Under the pieces are notes generated by a model. That model was not told the DNA's origin. It ran no database searches and saw only the letters and a list, made by a program, of their open reading frames with translations. A stretch of DNA of 64,000 bases from Niabella insulamsoli (GTDB lineage Bacteria > Bacteroidota > Bacteroidia > Chitinophagales > Chitinophagaceae). Positions 50,071-59,387 of the stretch are shown piece after piece; the first letter of the stretch is position 1, and every line of letters starts with the position of its first letter. The stretch covers positions 434,001-498,000 of the forward strand of contig NZ_CP190246.1 of NCBI RefSeq assembly GCF_039652435.2, given 5' to 3'. A program made the position numbers and the translations under genes.

Positions 50071-53000
50071 TTGAAGACCAAAATTCGATTAAGAGAGTTG
50101 AAGCTGAGAAAGCTGCGCTTTAAACGGCTCAGGTATCGCACTATGTTAGTGCTGCTCGGTATCGTGGCCACCGTGGTATTAGCTTTCAATTTTTGGTTTA
50201 TCGATCATGCGGAAGAAGCGCTTGAGCAAATTGTTGCCACGCAGTCGAAAGGGAAACTACGATTGAAAGTGGCTGAGTTTAAATTCAACTGGCTAACCAA
50301 TAAAATTGAGCTTCGGCAGGCTTCCATTTTTAGTACGGATACAACAGCGGCGACCAGCTATGCCATCAATACAAAAAAAATCAGCATCAAGGCCCGCGGA
50401 TTTCTTCCCTTACTTTTTAACCGCGAAATACTGATCGATTCTATCCAGCTCAGTTCGCCGAACGTGGTTTTTACGAGAAACAAAGCACGGATTAAAAGTA
50501 AAGACACAACAGTGGTGGATACCAGCGAAAGCTTTTCTGTGGCCGAAGAAATGGGGCGCATCTCTAATTCATTAACGAATGCTATCAATGTGTTGCAGAT
50601 AGATAAATTTAGATTGGATAACGGAAGTTTTTCCCTGATCGACCGAACCAAAACCTCGGAGAAGCCATTTGCCGTCAGCAATATTTATGTGCAGCTGGAC
50701 AACCTGCAACTTGACAGTACCACCGGGGGAAAGGATAAAGAACGGATTTCCTTTACCGACAATATCGCCATACGAACCTACGATCAAAATATTGCCTTTC
50801 CGGGAGGCCGGCATTTTATAGCGTTTAAAGACTTTAGGGTTAATCTCCAGAATAAGCGCGTTGAATTCGACAGTTGTACGCTTCGTGCCGTGAAAGGAGA
50901 CAGTTCCAAAACGGCGTTCAGGATATTTTTTGACAAACTGCAGCTTACCAATATCAATTTCGATTCTTTGTATGGATCTGAAACGATTATTGCGGATTCT
51001 GTTTTTTGTAACCGACCGCAAATTTTTCTGGACATTGACAGCGATCGTCGCGGTTCGGCCAACAAAAGGAAGAAAGGAAGAATGGAGCGCATCGACGGCG
51101 TTATTCAGCAATTGTTGGGCGATATGAAATTGGGCTACGTAGGCGTGAATAATGCCAATATTGATATCAACACCATTAAGCAGGGCAAGACGAGTACTTT
51201 TTCATCACGAAATAACAATTTCGATATGTATGGCCTGGTCGTGATACAAGACGATTTAAAGCCCATTACCCTCGACAAATTTGTGATGTCGCTTCATAAT
51301 TATCAAACCGAATTGAAAGATGGCCGGTATGCGATATCATTCGACAGCGTGCGTTTCGAGAATGAGATTATTAATTTAAGCAAATTCAAATTTAAAGAGT
51401 TCGATCGCGGCCGTGCGATCAAAAGCCTGTCGATGCCCAGTTTCCAGGTGCGAGGTCTTTCGTGGGAGTCGCTTCTTTATGATAATATTTTTTCAGCGCA
51501 AAGCGCCGTGTTCTACGATCCGCAGGTAAATTATACGCTTCAAAATAATAAAAGCAAGCGCCGTTCAAAATCACTTTTTGAAACATTAAATAGCATTGAT
51601 GATGTAATGGATTTGAAGAACCTGGGCATTTACAGAGGTAATATTGTGCTTCATTTTCCTAAAGGCGCTTCGCTGCAACTTGCGAATACCAGCCTCGATT
51701 TGCGGGCCAACGAATTTACTAGCGCCAGCCGCATCAAAAATGTGCAGCGCTCGGTTAATTTATTAAGTTTTGATAAAGGCGTTTTTAAAAAAGGAGATTT
51801 GACCGCACAGTTGAACCAGGTGCATCTTTCTGAAAATAAAAGCGGGCTTACTGCCTCTAGCTTATGGCTGAAAAGCAGCCAGATCGATGCGGATGCGAAA
51901 GCTATTCAAATTGGAACGGTGGTGCTGGATAGTGTAAGCGAAAGTATTTTAGTGGACGGCGTAAAATGGGGCAGCGCTTCCTTTACCATGAAGCAAACCG
52001 CCAAAGCGCCTGCTTCCAAAACAAAAAAGAAGAAGACGCCGCTGGTGCTTCGAAAGGTGCAGGGCGCCAACACAACGATTGATGTTGAAACCAGTAAGCA
52101 TAATATCACCGGTAAATTCAATAAAATTTTATTAGAAGGGTTTACGCAAAATAGCCAGGGAAAGCCGGAGATAAGAGGTTTGAGCCTTGATGGTGAAAAG
52201 TTTTTGATGTTGGGGCCTGATATGCGCGTTGCGGTGGGGCAGATGAATATTGAAGATAAAAATAACAGCGTCATACAGGATATCCGGTTTGAAAAGATCA
52301 ATAGCCTCGACTCCATCGTCGCTGCTATACCCCGCCTTACAATCATTCCCAACATAACGGAAATTGTAAGTGGTAATCTGACGCTGCAGGGCCTCGTGCT
52401 TACGGAACCCAGCGTCAATGCATCATTGGGAAAGAAGGACACATCAATTCAAAAGGAAATTAAAAAAGCGCCGGTTATTGAAATCGGCTCCGCCTTGTTG
52501 CAACGGCCTGATATCCGGCTCGAAATGAAAAACCAAAAAGATTCGTCGAGCTACCTGAAATGGGATGGCGTTCAGCTCAACAGCTATTTGCAAATCAACA
52601 ACTTTAAGTCAACGCCCCAGGCGCCTGTTACGGCTGATAAAATTAAAATGTTCCTTACCAACTTTGAATTTATTACCGCAAAAGGCAGAAAATACGCAAC
52701 CAACGACAACAAGCTAAATATTGAGTTGGATGATGTTTTTGTGGAGAAAGACGAAGACGCGAAAATGAAGTGGCGGACGAACCTGAGCATTCTTGCTTTA
52801 GATAAATTGGGTTTTGACAGTTTGGGAAAAAACAATGCCGTGTTAGAACTTGATAAAGGCGATATCAGGAACGTAGCTTTAAATTCTAAATACGTAGGCA
52901 GCGTCGGCGATATAATTACCAACAGCCCTAACCTCAGCATTAACGGCACCAATGGAAAGTTTACCACCGCCAAAAACTCCTTGCGCTGGTATGGGTTCAC

Positions 53001-53961
53001 GGCGAGGGATCGCGTGTTGGGTGTGGATTCTTTCAGCCTGGTGCCGCAGCAAACGCCTGAAGCATACAGGATCGCTAAAGCTTTTAATGAAGACTATTTG
53101 CGCATCAAAACCGGGAAAATCGTGGGCGGGCCCATAGACCTGGAACAATTTAATAACGACAGTATTTTGAGCATTGGCGGCATAGAAATGAACGATGTGG
53201 ATCTCTTTACTTTTAAAGATAAGACCCAGCCGGATACTGCAAAAAGATATAAGCCGCTTCCCGCAGAAATGCTGTTAGGCCTTAAAAGCAGCCTGCATAT
53301 TGATAGCGTGAAATTAAACAGGATGAAGGTTACGTATTGGGAAATCAATCCGAATACCGACACGCTGGGCATCATTCCGGTTGAAGATTTGAACGTTGTC
53401 ATGCGCAATATCAAAAACTATAATATCAATCCTGACGATAGCATTTATATCATTGCCTCGGCGAATGTTTTGGGTAGTTTGCCGACCACGCTCAACGTGG
53501 CACAATCCTACGTTGATACAACGGGCTACATGCGAATGGATCTGGCTACAGGCCCAATGGATCTTACAAAGTTCAATACGGTACTGGTTCCGTTGGTAGG
53601 CGCGAAGGTTTTTCGCGGCAATTTGGAGGGCTTGCAGGTAAGCGCTATTGGCAACAATGATGCTGCTATAGGCACGGCTCATATGTATTACAACGGACTG
53701 AAGCTTGGCCTGCTGAATAAAAAAGATTTACCCAATCAAACCTTTATGAATAAGGTGGTAAGCTGGGTGGCAATGACCTTTGTTGTTCGCAATAATAACC
53801 GCGGCAAGGAGTCGCTGGTATTCTTTGAGCGGTGGCAGGACAAATCGCCCATCAACTACATTATTAAAACCACATTGGAAGGCATCAAATCCAGCATTGG
53901 TTTGCCAGGCGCCAAAAAGAAACTGCGGAAATATAAGAAGAGGACAGCAGCAAAAAAATAA
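50071..53961 (+). CDS. Very large AsmA-like / DUF748-type membrane-anchored protein
   Basis: A 1296-residue protein. A basic N-terminus is followed by one membrane anchor (TMLVLLGIVATVVLAFNFWF, ~residues 24-43), then a very long periplasmic-type region of beta-rich repeats (for example LRLKVAEFKFNWLTNKIELR; LQLANTSLDLRANEFTSASR; VELD-like strands throughout). AsmA-like motifs include the C-terminal MDLTKFNTVLVPLVGAKVFR and LEGLQVSAIGNNDAAIGTAH. The start is TTG at 50071; a later in-frame ATG at residue 25 would place the anchor at the very N-terminus. AsmA-family proteins have been linked to lipid transport and outer-membrane assembly; here this is inference. It ends in a strongly basic tail. 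Confidence 0.75.
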   Translation: MKTKIRLRELKLRKLRFKRLRYRTMLVLLGIVATVVLAFNFWFIDHAEEALEQIVATQSKGKLRLKVAEFKFNWLTNKIELRQASIFSTDTTAATSYAINTKKISIKARGFLPLLFNREILIDSIQLSSPNVVFTRNKARIKSKDTTVVDTSESFSVAEEMGRISNSLTNAINVLQIDKFRLDNGSFSLIDRTKTSEKPFAVSNIYVQLDNLQLDSTTGGKDKERISFTDNIAIRTYDQNIAFPGGRHFIAFKDFRVNLQNKRVEFDSCTLRAVKGDSSKTAFRIFFDKLQLTNINFDSLYGSETIIADSVFCNRPQIFLDIDSDRRGSANKRKKGRMERIDGVIQQLLGDMKLGYVGVNNANIDINTIKQGKTSTFSSRNNNFDMYGLVVIQDDLKPITLDKFVMSLHNYQTELKDGRYAISFDSVRFENEIINLSKFKFKEFDRGRAIKSLSMPSFQVRGLSWESLLYDNIFSAQSAVFYDPQVNYTLQNNKSKRRSKSLFETLNSIDDVMDLKNLGIYRGNIVLHFPKGASLQLANTSLDLRANEFTSASRIKNVQRSVNLLSFDKGVFKKGDLTAQLNQVHLSENKSGLTASSLWLKSSQIDADAKAIQIGTVVLDSVSESILVDGVKWGSASFTMKQTAKAPASKTKKKKTPLVLRKVQGANTTIDVETSKHNITGKFNKILLEGFTQNSQGKPEIRGLSLDGEKFLMLGPDMRVAVGQMNIEDKNNSVIQDIRFEKINSLDSIVAAIPRLTIIPNITEIVSGNLTLQGLVLTEPSVNASLGKKDTSIQKEIKKAPVIEIGSALLQRPDIRLEMKNQKDSSSYLKWDGVQLNSYLQINNFKSTPQAPVTADKIKMFLTNFEFITAKGRKYATNDNKLNIELDDVFVEKDEDAKMKWRTNLSILALDKLGFDSLGKNNAVLELDKGDIRNVALNSKYVGSVGDIITNSPNLSINGTNGKFTTAKNSLRWYGFTARDRVLGVDSFSLVPQQTPEAYRIAKAFNEDYLRIKTGKIVGGPIDLEQFNNDSILSIGGIEMNDVDLFTFKDKTQPDTAKRYKPLPAEMLLGLKSSLHIDSVKLNRMKVTYWEINPNTDTLGIIPVEDLNVVMRNIKNYNINPDDSIYIIASANVLGSLPTTLNVAQSYVDTTGYMRMDLATGPMDLTKFNTVLVPLVGAKVFRGNLEGLQVSAIGNNDAAIGTAHMYYNGLKLGLLNKKDLPNQTFMNKVVSWVAMTFVVRNNNRGKESLVFFERWQDKSPINYIIKTTLEGIKSSIGLPGAKKKLRKYKKRTAAKK

Positions 53962-54022
53962 CGGAACTAGGTGTTTTGCATTATTAAAACAAAAAGATTA
54001 TCGAACACTCCAGATACCGATC

Positions 54023-54469
54023 ATGGCAAAAAATCCTCCAGATTTTTCTTTTAACAACTATCTTTTTTCCTTTGATAAGGAAAAAATGGATGCGACGGTC
54101 GTTCACCAATACTTGGCAACAGAAAGTTATTGGGCGAAAAATATTCCACTCGAAACCGTTAGGCGATCTATTTCCAACGCTGCTTGTTTAGCCATTTTCG
54201 ATGGCTCGGGAAACCTGGTCGGCTTTGGGCGTATGATAACGGATTATGCGACATTCGGATACCTGGCGGATATTTTCATTTTAAAAGCGCACCGGGGTAA
54301 AGGTTTGTCCAAAAAGATGGTGGCGTTATTTGCTCAGCTTGCAGATGAGTGTGGGCTGAGAAGAACGATGCTGGCTACCAACGACGCTCATGGGTTGTAT
54401 CAACAGTACGGCTTTGAGCCGCTTGCGGATCCAAAAACAATCATGAACAGAAAAGGAAAGCCCTATTAA
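54023..54469 (+). CDS. GNAT-family N-acetyltransferase
   Basis: A 148-residue acetyl-CoA-dependent acyltransferase. The start MAKNPPDFSFNNYLFSFDKE is used because the long upstream extension of the open frame overlaps the preceding gene and has no similarity. The acetyl-CoA-binding segment is YLADIFILKAHRGKGLSKKM with the R/QxxGxG-type pattern (HRGKG), followed by CGLRRTMLATNDAHGLYQQY, and the C-terminal GFEPLADPKTIMNRKGKPY matches 'GNAT acetyltransferase, N-acetylglutamate-like' proteins. Substrate unknown. It lies between the AsmA-like gene and the cysteine desulfurase gene. Confidence 0.88.
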   Translation: MAKNPPDFSFNNYLFSFDKEKMDATVVHQYLATESYWAKNIPLETVRRSISNAACLAIFDGSGNLVGFGRMITDYATFGYLADIFILKAHRGKGLSKKMVALFAQLADECGLRRTMLATNDAHGLYQQYGFEPLADPKTIMNRKGKPY

Positions 54470-54526
54470 AGTTTCTTTCATTTGGGCGGCTCCATTAGTC
54501 CATATAATTAATATATTTTTATACAA

Positions 54527-54534
54527 TACCTTTG
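54527..54534 (+). promoter_or_regulatory. -7 box of the cysteine desulfurase gene
   Basis: TACCTTTG, an exact consensus match, 24 bp before the chosen ATG, which supports that start over one at 54532. Confidence 0.55.
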
Positions 54535-54558
54535 CGCGTTCAATCGACACGCTTTGTT

Positions 54559-55683
54559 ATGGAACGTATATATTTAGACAATGCGGCTACTACGGCTTTA
54601 GACCAGGAGGTGTTGGAAGCCATGCTGCCTTATATGACAACGCATTTTGGCAACCCCTCTTCCATTTACTCTTACGGGAGGGAAACACGCCTGGCGGTAG
54701 AGAATGCCAGAAAAGATGTGGCGCGGTTGTTAGGCGCGCATCCCAGCGAAATTTTTTTTACCAGCGGCGGAACAGAAGCGAATAACACCGCTATCCTGGC
54801 CTCTATCCGCGATCTGGGCTGCGAGCATATTATTACTTCAGCTATAGAACACCACGCGGTTTTGCACACCGTAGCGCATTATGCCGGTAATACTGTCACG
54901 CAAAGTTTCGTAAACTTATTGCCCAACGGTCATATTGATCTTAAGGATCTGGAATCCCAATTGGCGGCAGCAGGGAAGAAATGCCTGGTTAGCCTGATGC
55001 ATGCCAATAACGAAATCGGGAATTTGCTAAGCATTAATGCCGTAAGCGCCATTTGTAGAAAGTACGGCGCCATCTTTCATTCAGACTGCGTGCAAACTGT
55101 CGGCCATTATCCGATTGATCTTAACCGCATTGATGTTGATTTTATATCGGCCGCCGGTCATAAATTTCATGGCCCGAAAGGAACCGGCATTTTATATGTC
55201 AAACGCGACGTGCAGATAAAGCCAATGATACATGGCGGTGGGCAGGAGAGGAACATGCGCGCGGGCACCGAAAATATTTATGGTATTGTGGGTTTTGCCA
55301 GGGCGTTGCAACTGGCGATGGATCATTATGAAAAAGATTCGGCTTATATCAAATCCTTAAAAACCTATATGGCGGACCTGCTTCAAAAAGAATTGCCTGA
55401 AGTGACTTTTAACGGGGATTATAATGGGAGCTCATTGTATACGGTCTTAAATGCATCTTTCCCGCTTTCGGAAAAATCTGAAATGTTGTTATTTAATTTG
55501 GATATTAATAAAATCTGTGTGTCGGGTGGAAGCGCCTGCAGCAGCGGCGCCAACCAGGGCTCCCATGTTATCAACGCCATCAGCGGCGATCCGAATAAAG
55601 TGGCGATCCGTTTTTCTTTCAGTAAATACAACACAAAAGAAGAAATAGACACGGTGGTGGCCAAGCTGAAATCTTTGTTATAA
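54559..55683 (+). CDS. Cysteine desulfurase (NifS/IscS-type)
   Basis: A 374-residue PLP enzyme that mobilises sulfur from cysteine for Fe-S clusters or tRNA thiolation. The protein starts MERIYLDNAATTALDQEVLE. The PLP lysine is in FISAAGHKFHGPKGTGILYV, the substrate/PLP region includes FFTSGGTEANNTAILASIRD and SAIEHHAVLHTVAHYAGNTV, and the sulfur-accepting Cys is in ICVSGGSACSSGANQGSHVI. The loop length around that Cys resembles class I (NifS/IscS) rather than SufS. No isc or suf genes are nearby, so the pathway is open. It is convergent with the SulP gene 4 bp away. Confidence 0.93.
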   Translation: MERIYLDNAATTALDQEVLEAMLPYMTTHFGNPSSIYSYGRETRLAVENARKDVARLLGAHPSEIFFTSGGTEANNTAILASIRDLGCEHIITSAIEHHAVLHTVAHYAGNTVTQSFVNLLPNGHIDLKDLESQLAAAGKKCLVSLMHANNEIGNLLSINAVSAICRKYGAIFHSDCVQTVGHYPIDLNRIDVDFISAAGHKFHGPKGTGILYVKRDVQIKPMIHGGGQERNMRAGTENIYGIVGFARALQLAMDHYEKDSAYIKSLKTYMADLLQKELPEVTFNGDYNGSSLYTVLNASFPLSEKSEMLLFNLDINKICVSGGSACSSGANQGSHVINAISGDPNKVAIRFSFSKYNTKEEIDTVVAKLKSLL

Positions 55684-55687
55684 CCTA

Positions 55688-57211
55688 TTAGGATTCCGGC
55701 ACACGATAGTTGGGATCGTCGATTACATCTACTTCGATGACGCCTTCTGCGTTGGCGAGCAATCGCCTGCAATCTTCGCTCAAATGGCGTAAGCGTACCG
55801 TTTTCCCGGCATCTGCATAGCGCTTTGTGATTTTATTGACCGCGTCGATAGCGCTCATATCACTAATCCGGCTTTCTTTGAAATCGATCATGATTAATGG
55901 CGGATCGTTGATTACGTCAAACTTTTCAGCAAAAGCGGTGGTTGATCCGAAAAACAACGGGCCAAAAATTTCATAATGTTTCACGCCCTGATCATCGATA
56001 TATTTTCGCGCACGAATGCGTTTGGCGCTTTCCCAGGCAAATACCAAAGCGGCAATGATAACGCCGATTAGAACGGCCAATGCAAGATTGTGGAGCCACA
56101 CCGTGATCGCTGCAACCAGCACACCCACCACGATATCAGATTTTGGCATTTTATTGATGATCTTAAAACTCGCCCATTCGAAAGTGCCGATTGCCACCAT
56201 CATCATCACGCCGACCAGCGCGGCCATCGGTAAGCGGCCAATCAGCGGGGCGCCTACCAGGATAATAATCAGGATCGTTGCCGCTGCAATAATGCCCGAT
56301 AGCCTCGCGCGCGCGCCGGCAGAGAGGTTGACGAAAGTTTGGGCGATCATTGGGCAGCCGCCCATGCCGGTAAAGAATCCATTGACGAAATTAGCAGTGC
56401 CCTGCGCGAGGCACTCCCTGTTGCTATTGCCTTTCGTGGCTGTCATTTCATCTACAAGGTTGAGCGTTAGCAGACCCTCTGTGAGGCCTACACAAGCCAT
56501 AACCAATGCGTAAGGAAAAATGATTTGCAACGTTTCAAAAGTGAAAGGCACCGCAGGCATGTGAAAAGGTGGGAAGCCGCCCGCCACCGAGGCAATGTCT
56601 GCTACGGTTTTGGTTTCGATGCCAAAAATTTCAACTACGGCGAATACCGCTATAATGGCTACTAACGAAGGAGGAATGGCTTTACTGATTTTAGGAAAAA
56701 AGAGGACAACGGCAATGGTTAGTAAAACGAGGCCGGCCATTGAGTAAAGCGCCGCACCGCTGAGCCAGCTTCCATCTGCCATTTTAAATTGGGTTAGCTG
56801 CGACATAAATATGATAACTGCCAGGCCGTTTACGAAGCCGTACATTACGGGCTGTGGCACCAGCCGGATGAATTTACCCAGTTTAAAAATACCGACGACC
56901 AGTTGCACAATACCCGCCAGGGCTACCGCTGCAAAAACGTACTCCAGCCCGTGCGACTTCATCAGCGCAATCAAAGTAACAACCGTGGCGCCGGCGCCAC
57001 CGGAAACTAATCCTGGCCGCCCGCCTAAAACTGCCGTTATAAGACCCATTAAAAAAGCGGCATACAAGCCTGTTAACGGAGGGAATCCCGCCAGAATAGC
57101 GAATGAAAGCGATTCAGGAATCATCGTCATCGCCACCGTCAATCCTGCCAGGATTTCGGTGCGATAGTTTATTTTATGGGAAAAATCAAAAAGCCTGATA
57201 AGGGGAGTCAT
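55688..57211 (-). CDS. SulP-family inorganic anion transporter with STAS domain
   Basis: A 507-residue membrane transporter. About ten to twelve hydrophobic helices include the family signature region EILAGLTVAMTMIPESLSFA and GLYAAFLMGLITAVLGGRPG followed by LVSGGAGATVVTLIA. A C-terminal STAS domain (residues ~425-505) has PLIMIDFKESRISDMSAIDA. SulP proteins move sulfate, bicarbonate or other anions; the substrate cannot be chosen from sequence. Length is slightly short of 550-residue members because the STAS domain is brief. It is convergent with cysteine desulfurase and divergent from the chitinase. Confidence 0.92.
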   Translation of the reverse strand: MTPLIRLFDFSHKINYRTEILAGLTVAMTMIPESLSFAILAGFPPLTGLYAAFLMGLITAVLGGRPGLVSGGAGATVVTLIALMKSHGLEYVFAAVALAGIVQLVVGIFKLGKFIRLVPQPVMYGFVNGLAVIIFMSQLTQFKMADGSWLSGAALYSMAGLVLLTIAVVLFFPKISKAIPPSLVAIIAVFAVVEIFGIETKTVADIASVAGGFPPFHMPAVPFTFETLQIIFPYALVMACVGLTEGLLTLNLVDEMTATKGNSNRECLAQGTANFVNGFFTGMGGCPMIAQTFVNLSAGARARLSGIIAAATILIIILVGAPLIGRLPMAALVGVMMMVAIGTFEWASFKIINKMPKSDIVVGVLVAAITVWLHNLALAVLIGVIIAALVFAWESAKRIRARKYIDDQGVKHYEIFGPLFFGSTTAFAEKFDVINDPPLIMIDFKESRISDMSAIDAVNKITKRYADAGKTVRLRHLSEDCRRLLANAEGVIEVDVIDDPNYRVPES

Positions 57212-57323
57212 ATTAAAAGGTACGAAAGTAGAACATTTAATGAAACCTGCGGATGATGGATTTTCGAGTCAATGTGTTTGCACATTTGTAGTATCTTTCA
57301 TTTGAATCAATCTGCCCGACAAA

Positions 57324-58433
57324 ATGAAATCAGCTTCTTACTCCGCCATCCTTTGTTTTATTTTTTTATTGGTTTTCGAGAAAGGGGGAAAGGCGCAAAC
57401 TAAACAACAGCCGTTTCGTGTAATTGCTTACTACGCCGCCGATACGCAAGCCATTGACCAGTTTGAGGTGGGTCAATTAACGCATATCATTTATAGCTTT
57501 TGTCATTTGAAAGGCAATAAATTAAACGTTGACGACGGCCGCGATTCAGCAACGATTAAAAAGCTGGTTTCGCTAAAGCAAAATTACCCCCGGCTTAAAA
57601 TTTTATTATCGCTCGGCGGTTGGGGCGGCTGTAAGACCTGCTCGGACGTTTTCTCCACGCAGCCGGCGCGGGAAGAATTTGCCTCATCTGTTAGGGCATT
57701 GGCAGATTATTTTGGCACAGATGGAATTGATCTCGATTGGGAATATCCCACGATTGCCGGCCATCCCGGCCATCCTTATAAAGCGGAAGACAAGGAGCAT
57801 TTCACCGCGCTTGTCCAAGCCTTGCGCGCATCGTTGGGCAACAAACAGGAAATTAGCTTTGCAGCAGGCGGGTTTAAAAAATACCTGGAGGAATCCGTTG
57901 ATTGGAAAAAAGTAATGGCTGTTGCAGACTATGTCAACCTGATGACTTATGACCTCGTTAATGGCGCCACTCCGCACACCGGCCACCACACGCCGCTATA
58001 CTCCACAGCGCAGCAGCAGGAGTCGGCCGATGCCTGTGTTAATTTTCTGGATTCAATAGGCGTTCCTAAAAGCCAGTTGGTGATTGGCGCTGCGTTTTAC
58101 GGGCGAAGCTGGACCGGGGTGGAGCCAACACAACAAGGGCTTTATCAACCAGGAGATTTCAAAAGTTTTATGCCTTACCGCAACTTTGCCAACCAGGTGA
58201 GCGAAGCAAAAGGATTTCGTTTTTATTATGATAGCGTTGCGCATGCAAGCTATGCTTATAATGCAAAAGAAAAGGTTTTTGCCACTTTCGACGACCGTGC
58301 TTCGATTGAAGCAAAAACAAAATATGCGCTGCGCAAAGGGCTGGGTGGGATCATGTTTTGGGAGCTCAGCCTCGACAAACCGGCCGACGGGTTATTGAAC
58401 GTTATTAGCCAGGCTGTAAAATCTGTTAAATAG
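57324..58433 (+). CDS. Secreted GH18 chitinase
   Basis: A 369-residue glycoside hydrolase family 18 protein. A signal peptide (MKSASYSAILCFIFLLVFEK ... KAQ) precedes the TIM barrel. Family hallmarks are LKILLSLGGWGG and the catalytic DGIDLDWEYP, in which D-x-x-D-x-D-x-E ends at Glu 140; YVNLMTYDLVNG and GLGGIMFWELSLDKPADGLL mark later barrel strands. No binding module or T9SS sorting domain is present, so it is probably periplasmic or outer-membrane attached rather than a free secreted multidomain enzyme. It is alone, with a strong terminator after it. Confidence 0.93.
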   Translation: MKSASYSAILCFIFLLVFEKGGKAQTKQQPFRVIAYYAADTQAIDQFEVGQLTHIIYSFCHLKGNKLNVDDGRDSATIKKLVSLKQNYPRLKILLSLGGWGGCKTCSDVFSTQPAREEFASSVRALADYFGTDGIDLDWEYPTIAGHPGHPYKAEDKEHFTALVQALRASLGNKQEISFAAGGFKKYLEESVDWKKVMAVADYVNLMTYDLVNGATPHTGHHTPLYSTAQQQESADACVNFLDSIGVPKSQLVIGAAFYGRSWTGVEPTQQGLYQPGDFKSFMPYRNFANQVSEAKGFRFYYDSVAHASYAYNAKEKVFATFDDRASIEAKTKYALRKGLGGIMFWELSLDKPADGLLNVISQAVKSVK

Positions 58434-58508
58434 CCAGGTCGTTCCAATAGTTGCGTCGTATCATGCAAAGCAAACGCGGGTCCACAGGAAGTTACAATGA
58501 AAAATAAG

Positions 58509-58538
58509 ACGGCTCCTTCCTGCAAAGGAAGGAGCCGT
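58509..58538. terminator. Strong convergent terminator
   Basis: ACGGCTCCTTCC and GGAAGGAGCCGT form a perfect 12-bp stem between the chitinase gene and the leftward gene ending at 58579. Confidence 0.75.
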
Positions 58539-58578
58539 TCAAAGAAATAGATACGCTCGTTTCGTTCAGCAAATCTGA

Positions 58579-59262
58579 TCAGGTAGCCCAGGCTTTATCT
58601 CCTTTGGCGTAAGGCATACAAGGATCGTATTTGCCTGGAACAGCGGAATAGCGCAATGCTTTTGTAGCACCAGGTTCTGATGTGAAAAACCCTAGAAGTG
58701 TGAGTTCTTTCATCATGCTGAAGTAATGCTTAGGCATGCTGGCTCTTGCATAACCAAAATTTCCTTTTGTTTCCGCGATAGAGTCTTTAACACGCTCTTC
58801 TTTAGCCAGTTCTTCTTTTTTTGCTTTGTAATCGTCAGTATTTTTATACGCGCCTGCTTCTTTGTCCAAAATAGTAAGGAGTTCGGTTCTTTGCTGGGGC
58901 TGCATTTGCATAAACCCTGTGTTATACTTTTCCTTGCTCCTTTTTTCTATAGCATCGAGGCCGTCTTTAAATATTTTTTGGTCTTCCGGTGTGTAGCAAT
59001 CCCGAACCATTACGTTCATAAAAGCGCCCACTTGTGCGTCTTTTGCGCCCGGCGTGGCGGTTCTGGGCAGAATTGTTTCCGCGATTTCATCGAGATAAGC
59101 GATCTCATCTTTCGTGAAAAAATCCGGAAGTGTTTCCGCGCCAGCTTCGGCAGCTTCTTTATTAGTTGTGGTTTTACACCCGGTTTGAATGAACAATTCT
59201 GCTCCCAATACGGTGCCTCCCATCAAAAAGGCTACTTTTTGTACTGCTTGTCTTCTGTTCAT
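58579..59262 (-). CDS. Gluconate 2-dehydrogenase subunit 3 family protein with Tat-type lipoprotein signal
   Basis: A 227-residue protein. The N-terminus MNRRQAVQKVAFLMGGTVLG has a twin arginine, a hydrophobic core and, shortly after, a lipobox-like IQTGC, so it may be exported folded via Tat and anchored. The rest matches the gluconate 2-dehydrogenase subunit 3 family (AYLDEIAETILPRTATPGAK, MNVMVRDCYTPEDQKIFKDG), which accompanies GMC-type dehydrogenases. The GMC gene lies 125 bp upstream on the same strand, and that protein has no signal peptide of its own, so this subunit may escort it to the periplasm. Confidence 0.9.
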   Translation of the reverse strand: MNRRQAVQKVAFLMGGTVLGAELFIQTGCKTTTNKEAAEAGAETLPDFFTKDEIAYLDEIAETILPRTATPGAKDAQVGAFMNVMVRDCYTPEDQKIFKDGLDAIEKRSKEKYNTGFMQMQPQQRTELLTILDKEAGAYKNTDDYKAKKEELAKEERVKDSIAETKGNFGYARASMPKHYFSMMKELTLLGFFTSEPGATKALRYSAVPGKYDPCMPYAKGDKAWAT

Positions 59263-59387
59263 AATACTTTATTTTTTAGTGCTGCCAGCGGGCTAGGAAA
59301 GAACGCGCTATCAGCCTCTCGTCGTTTATTATTTTAATTATTTGCGATTGATGACCCGCGTGCAGCAGGCCATTTCGGTTGTGGCAT

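Noticed and set aside
51906..52442. 178-residue leftward open frame inside the AsmA-like gene
   Set aside because: Shadow of the long plus-strand gene.
53780..54022. 81-residue N-terminal extension of the GNAT gene
   Set aside because: It overlaps the end of the AsmA-like gene in another frame and adds Arg/Lys/Thr-rich sequence with no family similarity; the ATG at 54023 fits the domain.
56016..56513. 165-residue Ile/Thr-rich plus-strand open frame
   Set aside because: Antisense to the SulP transporter's membrane segments.
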